From Streptosporangiaceae bacterium (GTDB taxonomy: Bacteria; Actinomycetota; Actinomycetes; Streptosporangiales; Streptosporangiaceae): DNA of 26,588 nt. The translations under genes were made by a program, and so were the position numbers. The DNA is taken from the NCBI GenBank assembly GCA_025934635.1, contig JAICWX010000094.1:1-26588 (forward strand), given 5' to 3'. Under the pieces are notes generated by a model. The model was given only the letters and a program-made list of their open reading frames with translations. It had not been told where the DNA came from and did not search any database. Positions 7,716 through 15,510 of this stretch are shown here, one piece after another; positions within the stretch are counted from its first letter, which is position 1; each line of letters starts with the position of its first letter.

Positions 7716-8755
7716 TCCAGCTCGCTGAGCCGGCGGGCCTGCTGCGCGGTCGCGAGCATGGCCAGGGTGGACTCGGCGCCCTGGTTGAGGTTGCGGCCGT
7801 GACGTTCCAGGCCGTCGTAGCCGCCGCCGGTCCGCGGGTCGAACATCGGCGTGGCGCTGTCGTTGTCGCCACCGAACCAGTCCCAGGCCAGGTCGATACC
7901 CGTCAGCCAGGACGGCTGGCCGGTGACCCGGAACGCGCTCCCGCAGGCATCGGCGAGCGCGGACACCTCGATGGGCTGCTGGTCGAAACCGGGACCCGCG
8001 TCGCCGCGGCCGCGGCCGCCCGCCGGGATCACCGACAGGTGGCCATCGCGAGTCTGGGTACGCAGCAGGAAATCCAGCAGGTTCAGGCCGCGGTTGAAGG
8101 CTGACTCGTCGGGCAGGGCGTCACCCGCGACGATCAGCGCCTCGGCGATCGCGGCGTTGGCGTAGCTCAGGCGTTCCTCCGGCCAGGGCCAGCCGGGATC
8201 GCTGACCCGCGGCCGGCCGATCACGGCCAGCATGTCCGTGAGCAGCGCTCGCGCCGCCAGTTCGTCCGGTCGCCCGCTGAGCACCTCGGCGGCGCCCAGC
8301 GCGGCGAACGCCATCGACCGCAGATGCGGGGAGCGTCGCTGGGCCGCTATCCGGAACCCGCCGAGCGCCCGCGCCCGCATGCCCGGCGTCGGCGCGCTCG
8401 CGGCGGCGGCGCCGAGGCCCCAGAGCGCCCGTCCCCACCAGTCGCCCGTCCCGGCCTCGTCGCGCCATTGCCCGCCGGCGTCCATCCGGTTGCGACAGGC
8501 CCCGGTGGGATCGAGCGCGTCGAGGACGAAGGCGAGGTAGCGCCGGGCCAGACGGCGGGCGGTCGGCCCGGGTTCCGGTTCGTGGCACATGACGACCAGC
8601 CCGCGGGCGGCGTCGTCGACGCAATAGCCGTGCTCGCGCCGGGGCACCGCGTGGAGGGCGTGCTCGAACAGCCCGCGCTCGTCGGTGAGCCGGTCGAGGT
8701 GATCGAGCACCGGCTGGTCGGCGTCGCTCACGGGAGTCACGCCGCCGGCCGTCAT
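7712..8755 (-). CDS. Six-hairpin (alpha/alpha) glycosidase-like protein
   Basis: 347 aa, mainly helical, with repeats of aromatic and acidic motifs typical of alpha/alpha-barrel carbohydrate enzymes: RREHGYCVDDAARGLVVM, DWWGRALWGLG, WPWPEERLSYANAAIAEALI, DGHLSVIP and EVSALADACGSAFRVTG. From memory, the same domain is found fused behind GT4 domains in other bacteria and is then annotated only as glycosyltransferase. Here it is a separate gene between a GT4 and a GH130. The DD of YCVDDA and the acidic residue in WPWPEE are candidate catalytic or binding residues. Start ATG at 8755 overlaps the upstream stop (ATGA); its own stop overlaps the GH130 start in the same way. The exact reaction is unknown. 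Confidence 0.82.
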   Translation of the reverse strand: MTAGGVTPVSDADQPVLDHLDRLTDERGLFEHALHAVPRREHGYCVDDAARGLVVMCHEPEPGPTARRLARRYLAFVLDALDPTGACRNRMDAGGQWRDEAGTGDWWGRALWGLGAAAASAPTPGMRARALGGFRIAAQRRSPHLRSMAFAALGAAEVLSGRPDELAARALLTDMLAVIGRPRVSDPGWPWPEERLSYANAAIAEALIVAGDALPDESAFNRGLNLLDFLLRTQTRDGHLSVIPAGGRGRGDAGPGFDQQPIEVSALADACGSAFRVTGQPSWLTGIDLAWDWFGGDNDSATPMFDPRTGGGYDGLERHGRNLNQGAESTLAMLATAQQARRLSELE

Positions 8756-9882
8756 GCGGCCACGCTCGTCGTGATCAGCCGGCCGGCCAGCTCGCGGTAC
8801 TGGTCCGCGATGACCGGCCACAGCAACTGCGGCGCGGTCGCGGCGGCGGCGGCGGTGATCTTCGCCATCACGTCCCCGCGGGTGATCAGCGAACGGAGCG
8901 CCGTCGCGATCGCACCCGGATCGCCGTGCGGTACGAGCAGGCCCGCGCCGCCCGCGAGCGCCTCGGCGGCGTGCGGGAACTGGGTCGCCACGACCGGCTT
9001 GCCGGCCGCCAGGGCCTCGATGAGCACCCCCGAGGTGACCTGCTCGGTCGAGTCGTAGGGCAGCAGCACCACGTCGGCCGAGCGGACCAGGCAGGCCAGC
9101 GAGCCGGTGTTCCGGTAGTGACCGTCGAAGGTGACGCTGGAGCCCAGGTCGGCCTGCCGGACCTGCTCGCGGAGGCGGTCACGATAGACGTCGCCCTCGT
9201 GCAGCAGCACCTTCGGGTGGGTCTGGCCGGCCACCAGGTAGCGGGGCATGGGCGCCAGGTCGCGCAGCATCGTCATGGCCTCGATGCCCCATTCGATGCC
9301 CTTGCCGGGACCGAGCAGGCCCCACGTCAAGACAGTGAACTGCCCCGTGCGGAACACCGGCTCCGCCATCGTCGTCTCCAGGGCGGGCGCGCCGTGCGCG
9401 ATGACGCAGACCTTCGTCATGTCGACGACGTACCCGGCCGCGAGCCGTTCGCGCGCGGTCTTCGTCATCGTGACGACGGCATCGGCCTTCGCCAGCACCG
9501 ACTCCAGGACCTGACGCTGGTGTGGCGTCGGGTCGGTCAGCACGGTGTGCAGGACGACGACGCATGGCACCCGGACTTCGTCCAGCAGATGCAGGATCTC
9601 GCTGCCGTCGGCGCCGCCGTAAATGCCGTACTCGTGCTGCAAGATAGCGACGTCGCACCGGTTCAGCTGGGCGGCCGCCTGATGGAGCGACGCGGCGTCA
9701 TTGCTGATGAGCTCCGCTACCACCTCGTCGCCGGGTCGTGGTGCGGATGCGTCGACCAGGCGGACGACCCAGCCCTCGTCGGTGGTGGCGTGCAGGAGGG
9801 CGCCGCGCAGGGCGGCGGTGAAGGTCGCCAGTCCGCACTGGGTCGGCGGGAACGTGCCGACAAAACCGAATCGTGTGCTCAT
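8752..9882 (-). CDS. GT4-family glycosyltransferase, first gene of operon
   Basis: A 376-aa GT-B glycosyltransferase beginning MSTRFGFVGTFPPTQCGLAT, with the PPTQCGLATF loop of a GT4 subgroup often next to GH130 genes. Other landmarks are CDVAILQHEYGIYGG, VVLHTVL, GAPALE and, in the donor domain, FTVLTWGLLGPGKGIEWGIE and VLLPYDSTEQVTSGVLIEAL-AAGKPVVAT, with the E-x7-E type donor site shortened. The donor sugar is not determinable; mannose is plausible because of the GH130 partner (inference). The ATG at 9882 follows GGAAGG. Stop overlaps the next start as ATGA, so the three genes 9882-6240 form one coupled operon. Confidence 0.92.
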   Translation of the reverse strand: MSTRFGFVGTFPPTQCGLATFTAALRGALLHATTDEGWVVRLVDASAPRPGDEVVAELISNDAASLHQAAAQLNRCDVAILQHEYGIYGGADGSEILHLLDEVRVPCVVVLHTVLTDPTPHQRQVLESVLAKADAVVTMTKTARERLAAGYVVDMTKVCVIAHGAPALETTMAEPVFRTGQFTVLTWGLLGPGKGIEWGIEAMTMLRDLAPMPRYLVAGQTHPKVLLHEGDVYRDRLREQVRQADLGSSVTFDGHYRNTGSLACLVRSADVVLLPYDSTEQVTSGVLIEALAAGKPVVATQFPHAAEALAGGAGLLVPHGDPGAIATALRSLITRGDVMAKITAAAAATAPQLLWPVIADQYRELAGRLITTSVAA

Positions 9883-10458
9883 AAGTTCAGGTGCCTTCCG
9901 ATCGGACAGCCCTGAGAGAACCGAGAATGAAACCTCAGGTAAAGGAGAAGCTCAGGCTCGCGGGCTGCGTGTATGCCCGACCAACCGCCGCGATACGCCT
10001 ACGTCCTGGCTCCGACCAAGAGGGTTAGTACCCGCCGCAGCAACTGCCGGCCTAGCCAGGTGCACCAAAGGTGCGACGGCATCAGCCTACGCGAAGGCGG
10101 GATGGCCGGTGACGCCGCCCGTGCTACTGTCAATTAGCTGCTCCGGACCTCGGTGGTTGATGGCGCTCGCTAGCTGCGGCGCCGCCGAGATGCTCGGAGC
10201 CTCATGTTTAGTTGGAGCAAAATCAGCGCGGCTCGTGCTTCGGCCGTGTCCCGCCCGGCCAGCTGCGGGGAGACCTACCAGCGTTATGCCGGCGTGCTTT
10301 ACCGGCAGGCGCTGCTGAATCCCGGCGATCCAGATCCGGCCAGGCTTGTCGTCGGTGACGCCCTCGTTAACGAACCCGCGCTGACCGCGATGGCGGGATC
10401 CATCCGGGTGACGCCGGCGAACGGCACGCCGGAACACCGTAGGGAGCAGGCCGGGATC
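9883..10458. other. Divergent intergenic region between operon 9882-6240 and the transglutaminase gene
   Basis: This 576-bp stretch has no intact recognised gene. It should hold the promoter of the GT4/GH130 operon on the minus strand and that of the transglutaminase on the plus strand; neither could be pinned to clear -35/-10 boxes. A 54-codon frame at 9973 is not protein-like. The right part carries a sigma-factor-like remnant, listed separately. Confidence 0.45.
10204..10410 (+). pseudogene. Remnant resembling the N-terminal part (region 2) of an ECF-type sigma factor
   Basis: The frame from ATG 10204, preceded by GGAGCC, reads TYQRYAGVLYRQALLNPGD and then DPARLVVGDALVNEPAL. This resembles the first helices of actinomycete ECF sigma-like proteins (LY.R.A..LYRQALL...GD...A..VV.D..VNE.AL, from memory). 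Core-binding and promoter-binding parts that would follow are missing. The frame continues without a stop into the transglutaminase at 10459, so an N-terminally extended transglutaminase is formally possible. The extension beyond residue 65 (GSIRVTPANGTPEHRREQAG) has no conserved look. I take it as a truncated sigma-like gene or fossil. Confidence 0.4.
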
Positions 10459-11274
10459 ATGGATACGCGACGGGTGCGGGTGGGGTGCGAGTTCGTGTAC
10501 CTAGCCGACGTCGAAACCCCGGCCGTCTTCCAGGTCGAGCCCCTGGACGCGGCCCCGGTCAGCCTCGCGCGGCGGGAGTGGTCGACGGACCCAGACACAC
10601 GCATCCGCTGCTACGCCGACCTTTACGGCAACCCGTGCACGCGGGTGATCCTGCCCGCCGGGCGTTCCACGCTGCGGTTCGGCGCCTCGGTGCTCGTGCC
10701 TGACGCGACCGAGGACGCCGGCCAAGGCGTGCCGGAACTGTCACCGGACCGGCTGCCGGACGAGGTCCTCATCTACACGTTGCCCAGCCGCTACTGCCTG
10801 CCCGACGTGCTCGGCGACGAAGCCTGGTCGCTGTTCGGCGCCGTGCCCGCCGGCTACTCCCGGGTGCAGGCGATCTGCGACCACGTCAACAGTCACCTGA
10901 CGTTCCGGTACGGCGCGAGCGGCCCGCTGACCACGGCGGCCGATGTCAACGCCTCCGGGTTCGGTGTCTGCCGCGACTTCACTCACCTGGCGATCTCGTT
11001 CTGCCGGGCGCTGAACATCCCGGCCCGGTATGTCTTCGGCTACCTGCCGGAAATGGACGTGCCGCCGGGGCCGGCGCCGATGGACTTCGCGGCCTGGATG
11101 GAGGTCTGGCTGGACGACCGGTGGTGGACTTTCGACCCGCGCAACAACCGCCGGCGCAAGGGACGGGTCCTGATCGGGCGCGGACGGGACGCGTCTGACG
11201 TCGCCATGGTCACCACCTTCGGCGCACCGCTGCTGGAGTCGATGACCGTGCACGCCGAGGAGGAGAAGGACTGA
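10459..11274 (+). CDS. Transglutaminase-like cysteine-peptidase-fold protein, non-canonical triad
   Basis: 271 aa. The N-terminal beta domain begins MDTRRVRVGCEFVYLADVET, followed by the transglutaminase core with helices VQAICDHVNSHLTFRYG, nucleophile motif FGVCRDFTHLAISFCR (C171), IPARYVFGYLP, then PMDFAAWMEVWLDDRWWTFD (Asp at about 226). The His of the usual triad (compare SHAW in the neighbour) is Ala at about residue 211. I recall this DF[SA]AW form as typical of one bacterial subfamily, so it need not mean inactivity. The start at 10459 has GGGAGCAGG upstream and fits the family N-terminus. It is convergent with, and 5 bases from, the second transglutaminase. Role by family: peptide-bond hydrolysis or transfer in the ATP-grasp system. 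Confidence 0.85.
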   Translation: MDTRRVRVGCEFVYLADVETPAVFQVEPLDAAPVSLARREWSTDPDTRIRCYADLYGNPCTRVILPAGRSTLRFGASVLVPDATEDAGQGVPELSPDRLPDEVLIYTLPSRYCLPDVLGDEAWSLFGAVPAGYSRVQAICDHVNSHLTFRYGASGPLTTAADVNASGFGVCRDFTHLAISFCRALNIPARYVFGYLPEMDVPPGPAPMDFAAWMEVWLDDRWWTFDPRNNRRRKGRVLIGRGRDASDVAMVTTFGAPLLESMTVHAEEEKD

Positions 11275-11279
11275 CCTTC

Positions 11280-12122
11280 TCAGCTAAGCCGGGTGACCTC
11301 GACGGTGACGCCCAGGTGCTCGGCCTTCGGACCTGAATAGATGCCAGACAGCGGGCGGACGTCAGCGTAGTCGCGGCCTCGGGCCAGCACGACGTGCCGG
11401 CTGCCCACCTCGGCCAGGCTGGTCGGGTCGGCCGCGATCCAGGCGCCGGCCCAGAATTCCACCCAGGCGTGGCTCTCGCCGGTCGTCGTCTCCCCGATCC
11501 CGGCGTCAGCCGCCGGGTGGAGGTAGCCGGAGACGTACCGCCCGGGCAGCCCGGCGGCGCGCAGCAGGGCCAGCGTGACGTGCGCGAAGTCCTGGCAGAC
11601 ACCGCCGCCCGCGGCGCGGGCCTGGGCCGAGGAGGTGCGGACGTGCGTCGCGCCCCGCTGGTAGCGCAACGTCTCATGGGTCCACGTGGCGATGCGCAGC
11701 CCGGCCTGCACGGGATCGGACCCGGCGCGCAGGGACCGGCCGAGCTCGGTGAGCTCCGGCTCGGCCGCGACGTAGGACGAGGCGGCCAGGTACTCGGCGA
11801 AGCCATCCTGGACCGCCGGCCCGGCCAGCTCGGACCAGCTCACGCCGGACGGCGCGGGCCGCGGCGGGGCGGTCTCGACCGTCGATGTCGCCAGCACGAC
11901 CAGTTCGGTGTGGGGCACGTGGATGTCGAACGAGTCGACCGTCGTGCCCCAGTAATCCACGTACCGGAGCGGCCGCACCGCTGGCGTGACCGCCAGGGCG
12001 CCCTGCAGCAGGCGCTGGCCGTCCACGCTGGGCGGGGTCAGCCTCGCCTCGTTGTACGACGCCCGCACCGGCTCGGCGTACCGGTAGCCGGTGCGGTGCC
12101 TGATCGCGATCCGCCAGCTCAT
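11280..12122 (-). CDS. Transglutaminase-family protein with N-terminal beta domain
   Basis: 280 aa. Residues 1-90 are the N-terminal bacterial transglutaminase-like domain (MSWRIAIRHRTGYRYAEPVR). The catalytic core contains GGGVCQDFAHVTLALLRAAG (C176), LPGRYVSGYLHP, GESHAWVEFW (H218) and AADPTS (D232), a complete Cys-His-Asp triad. Members of this group travel with circularly permuted ATP-grasp and alpha-E genes and are predicted to hydrolyse or transfer isopeptide/peptide bonds. The start at 12122 overlaps the alpha-E stop (ATGA); the longer start at 12146 would lie inside the upstream gene. It is the last gene of the operon 14648-11280. Confidence 0.9.
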   Translation of the reverse strand: MSWRIAIRHRTGYRYAEPVRASYNEARLTPPSVDGQRLLQGALAVTPAVRPLRYVDYWGTTVDSFDIHVPHTELVVLATSTVETAPPRPAPSGVSWSELAGPAVQDGFAEYLAASSYVAAEPELTELGRSLRAGSDPVQAGLRIATWTHETLRYQRGATHVRTSSAQARAAGGGVCQDFAHVTLALLRAAGLPGRYVSGYLHPAADAGIGETTTGESHAWVEFWAGAWIAADPTSLAEVGSRHVVLARGRDYADVRPLSGIYSGPKAEHLGVTVEVTRLS

Positions 12123-13066
12123 GGCTGAGTCTCCTTCAGTCCCCACTGAGGCGGCGGCGAGCCGGCGAAGAGCCGCTCGGTCACTTCCCCGCTGATCACC
12201 GAGACGGCCCGCTGCAATCCGAGCAGCCGGTCCGGCAGCGCGTCGAGGAGCCGGGCGGCGGACAGGAACTCCAGGTCGGTGCGGGCCCGGCCGATGGCCC
12301 GGTGGGCGCGTTCGTCCAGCCCGGAGCGCCCGGACGCCGGATCGAGCCGGGCCAGCGCCCGTTCCCCGGTCCGCAGCGCGTAGAAGACCGAGCGCGGGAA
12401 GAGCCGGTCCACCAGCAGGAACTCCACCACCCGGGGCTCGTCGACGCCCTGCTGATAGGTGCGCAGGTACGCATCGTGGGCGGAGCAGGCCCGCAGGGTC
12501 GAGGTCCAGCCCTCGCTGGCGCGCTCGGAGCCGATCCGGGCCGCGAGCATGCGCGCGGTCATGTCCACCCGTTCCAGGCTGCGGCCCAGGACCAGCGCGT
12601 CGTAACTCGTGTCCCGGCTCATGCTCGCCTCGACGTAGCCGGCCATGTTCGCGGCCCGCTCGCGGACATAGGAGAAGAACGGCGCCGGACCGAAGTCGCG
12701 GGCCGCGGCCACCCGGGTCGGCAGGGAGTTATGGGTGGCGTTCAGGCATTCCCAGATGTCCGCGGACAGCGCCTCCCGGGCGCTGCGGGCATTCTGCCAG
12801 GCGGCGGACAGCGCCCCGACGATCGAGCTGGACGAGCCGTTGGCGTAGCCGAGCAGTTCCAGGACGGCCCGGGAGTCGCGGTGCTGGCCGGCGACCTCGC
12901 CCGGGACGCCCATCACGGACAGCAGGACGGCGCAGGCGCGGGCCTCGTCCACGCCCGGGTCCTCGAGCACTTCGTGGAAGTGCACGTCGAGCAGCCGGGC
13001 GGTGTCCTCCGCCCGCTCGACATAGCGGCCTACCCAGAAGAGCGCCTCGGCGACCCGGCTCAGCAT
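12119..13066 (-). CDS. Alpha-E domain-containing protein
   Basis: 315 aa. The N-terminus MLSRVAEALFWVGRYVERAE is the hallmark of the all-helical alpha-E family (DUF403), followed by conserved ADIWECLNATHNSLP, FFSYVRERAANMAGYVEASM and VLGRSLERVDMTARML. The family has no proven activity but is nearly always encoded between a circularly permuted ATP-grasp and a transglutaminase; a partner role in a peptide ligase complex has been proposed from genomic context. The start at 13066 is 10 bases after the ATP-grasp stop with GAAGG in the gap; a longer start at 13117 is less likely because it overlaps that gene and adds a tail. Its stop overlaps the next start. Confidence 0.93.
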   Translation of the reverse strand: MLSRVAEALFWVGRYVERAEDTARLLDVHFHEVLEDPGVDEARACAVLLSVMGVPGEVAGQHRDSRAVLELLGYANGSSSSIVGALSAAWQNARSAREALSADIWECLNATHNSLPTRVAAARDFGPAPFFSYVRERAANMAGYVEASMSRDTSYDALVLGRSLERVDMTARMLAARIGSERASEGWTSTLRACSAHDAYLRTYQQGVDEPRVVEFLLVDRLFPRSVFYALRTGERALARLDPASGRSGLDERAHRAIGRARTDLEFLSAARLLDALPDRLLGLQRAVSVISGEVTERLFAGSPPPQWGLKETQP

Positions 13067-13076
13067 CGGTGCCTTC

Positions 13077-14648
13077 TCACTGCTGGTCCTGATGGGGACC
13101 GTGGTCGGGTTCGGCACCGCGTACGGCTTGCGGGGGGAACGCCGACGCGCCGTCGGCTTCCGCGTCCGGTCCCGGTGAGGAGGTCAGCACCCAGGTGTCC
13201 TTGGAGCCGCCGCCCTGGCTGGAGTTGACGATCAGGCTTCCTTCCCGCAGTGCCACCCGGGTCAGCCCGCCGGGCAGCACCCGGACCTGCGCGCCGTCGT
13301 TGACCGCGAACGGCCGCAGGTCGACGTGCCGGGGCAGCAGCTGGTCATCGAGCTGGGCCGGCGACGTCGACAGCAGCACCAGCTCCTGCGCGATCCACCC
13401 CCTAGGCTCGGCCAGCACCTGATCGCGCACGGCGGCCAGCTCGGCGTCGGAGGCCTGCGGTCCGATGACGATGCCATGGCCGCCTGACCCTTCCACCGGC
13501 TTGATCACGAGCTGGTCAAGCCGGGCCAGGCACTGCGCGCGCACGTCCGGGTCGTCGAGCCGGTAGGTGGTGACGTTCGGCAGCAGGGGATGCTCGCCCA
13601 GGTAGTACTCGATCAGCGCGGGCAGGTAGGTGTAGGTGAGCTTGTCGTCGGCGACGCCGTTGCCGACCGCGTTGGCGATCGTGACATTGCCGGCCCGCGC
13701 GACATTCAGGACCCCCGGGCATCCCACCACGGAGTCGCCCCGGAACTGGACCGGGTCGAGATAGTCGTCGTTGACGCGCCGGTACAGCACGTCCACCCGG
13801 CGCTGTCCGCCGACGCTGCGCATGTACACCACGTTGTCGCGGCAGAACAGGTCCCGGCCCTCGACCAGCTCGATGCCCATCTTGCGGGCCAGGAAGGCGT
13901 GCTCGAAATAGGCGGCGTTGCCCACTCCCGGGGTGAGCAGCACCACGACCGGTTCCTCGGCCCCGACGGGCGCGGACCGCCGCAGCGCGTCGAGCAGCCA
14001 GCCGGGGTAGGCGGCGACCGGCCGTACTTCCTGCTCCAGGAACAGGCCGGGAAAGACCCGGGCCATCGTCCTGCGGTTCTCCACCACGTACGACATGCCC
14101 GACGGCACCTGCAGGTTGTCCTCGAGGACCCGCAGGACGCCTTCGGAGTCCCGGACGATGTCGATGCCGGCCAGGTGGACCCGCACGCCGTTCGGCGGCT
14201 CGATGCCGTGGGCCGGCCGGCAGAAGCCGCCCGAGGTGGTGAGCAGCGAACGCGGTATCACCTCATCCTTGATCACCTCACCCGGGCCGTAGACATCGGC
14301 GAGAAACGCCTCGAGCGCGCGCACTCGCTGCCCGACGCCCGCCTCGATCAGCTCCCACTCGGCCGCCGGGATCAGCCGCGGGATCAGGTCGAGCGGGAAG
14401 AGCCATTCCTCGCCGGCGTGGGAAAAGACGACGCCCTGGTCGCGGAAGCTGCGATCCCGGGCCTCCGCCCGGCGCGCCAGGTCATCGCCGGTGAGCGTCT
14501 GCAGCGCGTCGTACAGCGCCCGCGTATGCGGGCGCGGCAGGCCGTCGGTCCCGAACATCTCGTCGTAGGCCGGGCCGCGGGGGTACCGGTCGAGGAGGCC
14601 GCCCATCAACGGATTCGTCTTCGTATCACGTCGTCGCTGCCTCGTCAT
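13077..14648 (-). CDS. Circularly permuted type 2 ATP-grasp protein (predicted peptide ligase)
   Basis: 523 aa. Expected to join a carboxylate to an amine or thiol with ATP, predicted from context to make peptides. Landmarks: PAYDEMFGTDGLPRPHTRAL, FPLDLIPRLIPAAEW, RVLEDNLQVPSGMSYVVENR, LTPGVGNAAYFEHAFLARKM, VDVLYRRVNDDYLDPVQF, NVTIANAVGNGVADDKLTYT, VIKPVEGSGGHGIVIGP and LREGSLIVNSSQGGGSKDTW. The nucleotide-binding Lys/Glu/Asn and glycine-rich loop are present. It is first of a three-gene operon with alpha-E and transglutaminase. The ATG at 14648 has a weak ribosome binding site; Met15 (14606) is an alternative closer to the usual family start. Confidence 0.93.
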   Translation of the reverse strand: MTRQRRRDTKTNPLMGGLLDRYPRGPAYDEMFGTDGLPRPHTRALYDALQTLTGDDLARRAEARDRSFRDQGVVFSHAGEEWLFPLDLIPRLIPAAEWELIEAGVGQRVRALEAFLADVYGPGEVIKDEVIPRSLLTTSGGFCRPAHGIEPPNGVRVHLAGIDIVRDSEGVLRVLEDNLQVPSGMSYVVENRRTMARVFPGLFLEQEVRPVAAYPGWLLDALRRSAPVGAEEPVVVLLTPGVGNAAYFEHAFLARKMGIELVEGRDLFCRDNVVYMRSVGGQRRVDVLYRRVNDDYLDPVQFRGDSVVGCPGVLNVARAGNVTIANAVGNGVADDKLTYTYLPALIEYYLGEHPLLPNVTTYRLDDPDVRAQCLARLDQLVIKPVEGSGGHGIVIGPQASDAELAAVRDQVLAEPRGWIAQELVLLSTSPAQLDDQLLPRHVDLRPFAVNDGAQVRVLPGGLTRVALREGSLIVNSSQGGGSKDTWVLTSSPGPDAEADGASAFPPQAVRGAEPDHGPHQDQQ

Positions 14649-14679
14649 TCACCCGTCGTGGATCGCGGCTGGCGGTACG

Positions 14680-14853
14680 TTAGCGGGCCGGGTGCCTGCC
14701 GGGCCGGCGCCGCATCCGCAGGGCGGCCAGGATGAGGGCGCCCAGGAATACGACGATTCCGATGATGAGCAGGTACAGCAGGCCCTTGGCGACCACGCCG
14801 ATGATGCCGAGCGCGATCGCCACGATCACGAGCAGCAGGAAAAAGGCAATCAT
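14680..14853 (-). CDS. Small hydrophobic membrane protein, 57 aa
   Basis: An ATG at 14853 follows a strong GGAGG ribosome binding site 4 bases away. The product begins MIAFFLLLVIVAIALGIIG and has two hydrophobic segments (about residues 1-20 and 24-44) followed by a strongly basic tail (RMRRRPGRHPAR). This matches, from memory, the short 'hydrophobic protein' genes common in actinomycetes. It lies between the PRC-barrel gene (25 bases upstream) and the ATP-grasp gene (32 bases downstream) in the same direction, so it may be part of their transcript. Function is unknown; a membrane or stress role is only a guess. Confidence 0.75.
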   Translation of the reverse strand: MIAFFLLLVIVAIALGIIGVVAKGLLYLLIIGIVVFLGALILAALRMRRRPGRHPAR

Positions 14854-14877
14854 GGATCCTCCGTTGCGGTCCGCCGG

Positions 14878-15510
14878 TCAGCGGCGGGCCAGGCGCCGCT
14901 CGCCGCCGGCGCCTGTCTGATAGGTCAGGCCGTAGTGCTGGAAGACGGCCTCTTCGTCGCCGGCCGGCAGTTCGCCGTCGGTATCGATGGAGGGGGCGTC
15001 CCTCACCTGCTTCCGGTCGAAGCCGACCTTGACGTAGCCGGGGCCGACCGTCGCGTGGTCGAGGGGCACGAAGACGAGCCGGTGCCGGGTCGGCAGCCCG
15101 ACCGTGACGGTCGCGAACGCCGGCTGGTCGGTGCTGGTGTCGACGTAGACGGCTTCCAGCGCGCCGATCTTGTGGCCGTCGGCGTCCACGACGTCGTGGC
15201 CCCGCCACTCCCGGATATCGGTCGCCTCGAATATGGGAGTCTTTCCTTCCTTAACCGCGGCGCCCGGTTGCGGCCGGGCTGGAGTTGCGGGCAGGACTAG
15301 GCCCACTCCGCCCCCCGTTTCCTGAGCCGGCGCAGCCCCCGCGTTCTTGGGAGTCTGGACCCCGGCTGGGACTCCAGGGAGCTCGGTGCCCTTCTCCACG
15401 TCGAAAGCCAGCCCTGCGGGCCGCTCTGTCTCGCGCGACGGGGTGACAGGCACCGGGTTAAGGGTCCTGTCGGAGGCCGGCTCGGTGCTTGCCTGGTCCT
15501 GATCGGCCAT
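14878..15510 (-). CDS. PRC-barrel domain protein
   Basis: 210 aa. The first about 90 residues are low-complexity and rich in Pro, Ala, Thr and Glu, probably disordered. The PRC barrel spans about residues 93-175 (IREWRGHDVVDADGHKIGAL, then VYVDTSTDQPAFATVTVG, HRLVFVPLDHATVG, YVKVGFDRKQVRDAP). A C-terminal piece with EEAVFQHYGLTYQT is typical of actinobacterial stress-linked PRC proteins. PRC barrels bind other proteins or RNA; no enzyme function is expected. The ATG at 15510 follows AAAGGA. It is the first gene of the minus-strand series leading to the small membrane protein and the ATP-grasp operon, divergent from the cold-shock gene. Confidence 0.85.
   Translation of the reverse strand: MADQDQASTEPASDRTLNPVPVTPSRETERPAGLAFDVEKGTELPGVPAGVQTPKNAGAAPAQETGGGVGLVLPATPARPQPGAAVKEGKTPIFEATDIREWRGHDVVDADGHKIGALEAVYVDTSTDQPAFATVTVGLPTRHRLVFVPLDHATVGPGYVKVGFDRKQVRDAPSIDTDGELPAGDEEAVFQHYGLTYQTGAGGERRLARR

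Noticed and set aside
9973..10134. 54-codon frame beginning MPDQPPRYAYVLAP
   Set aside because: No ribosome binding site, no domain and odd composition after the first residues.
13590..14735. 381-codon plus-strand open frame
   Set aside because: It is antisense to the ATP-grasp gene and has no recognisable domain.
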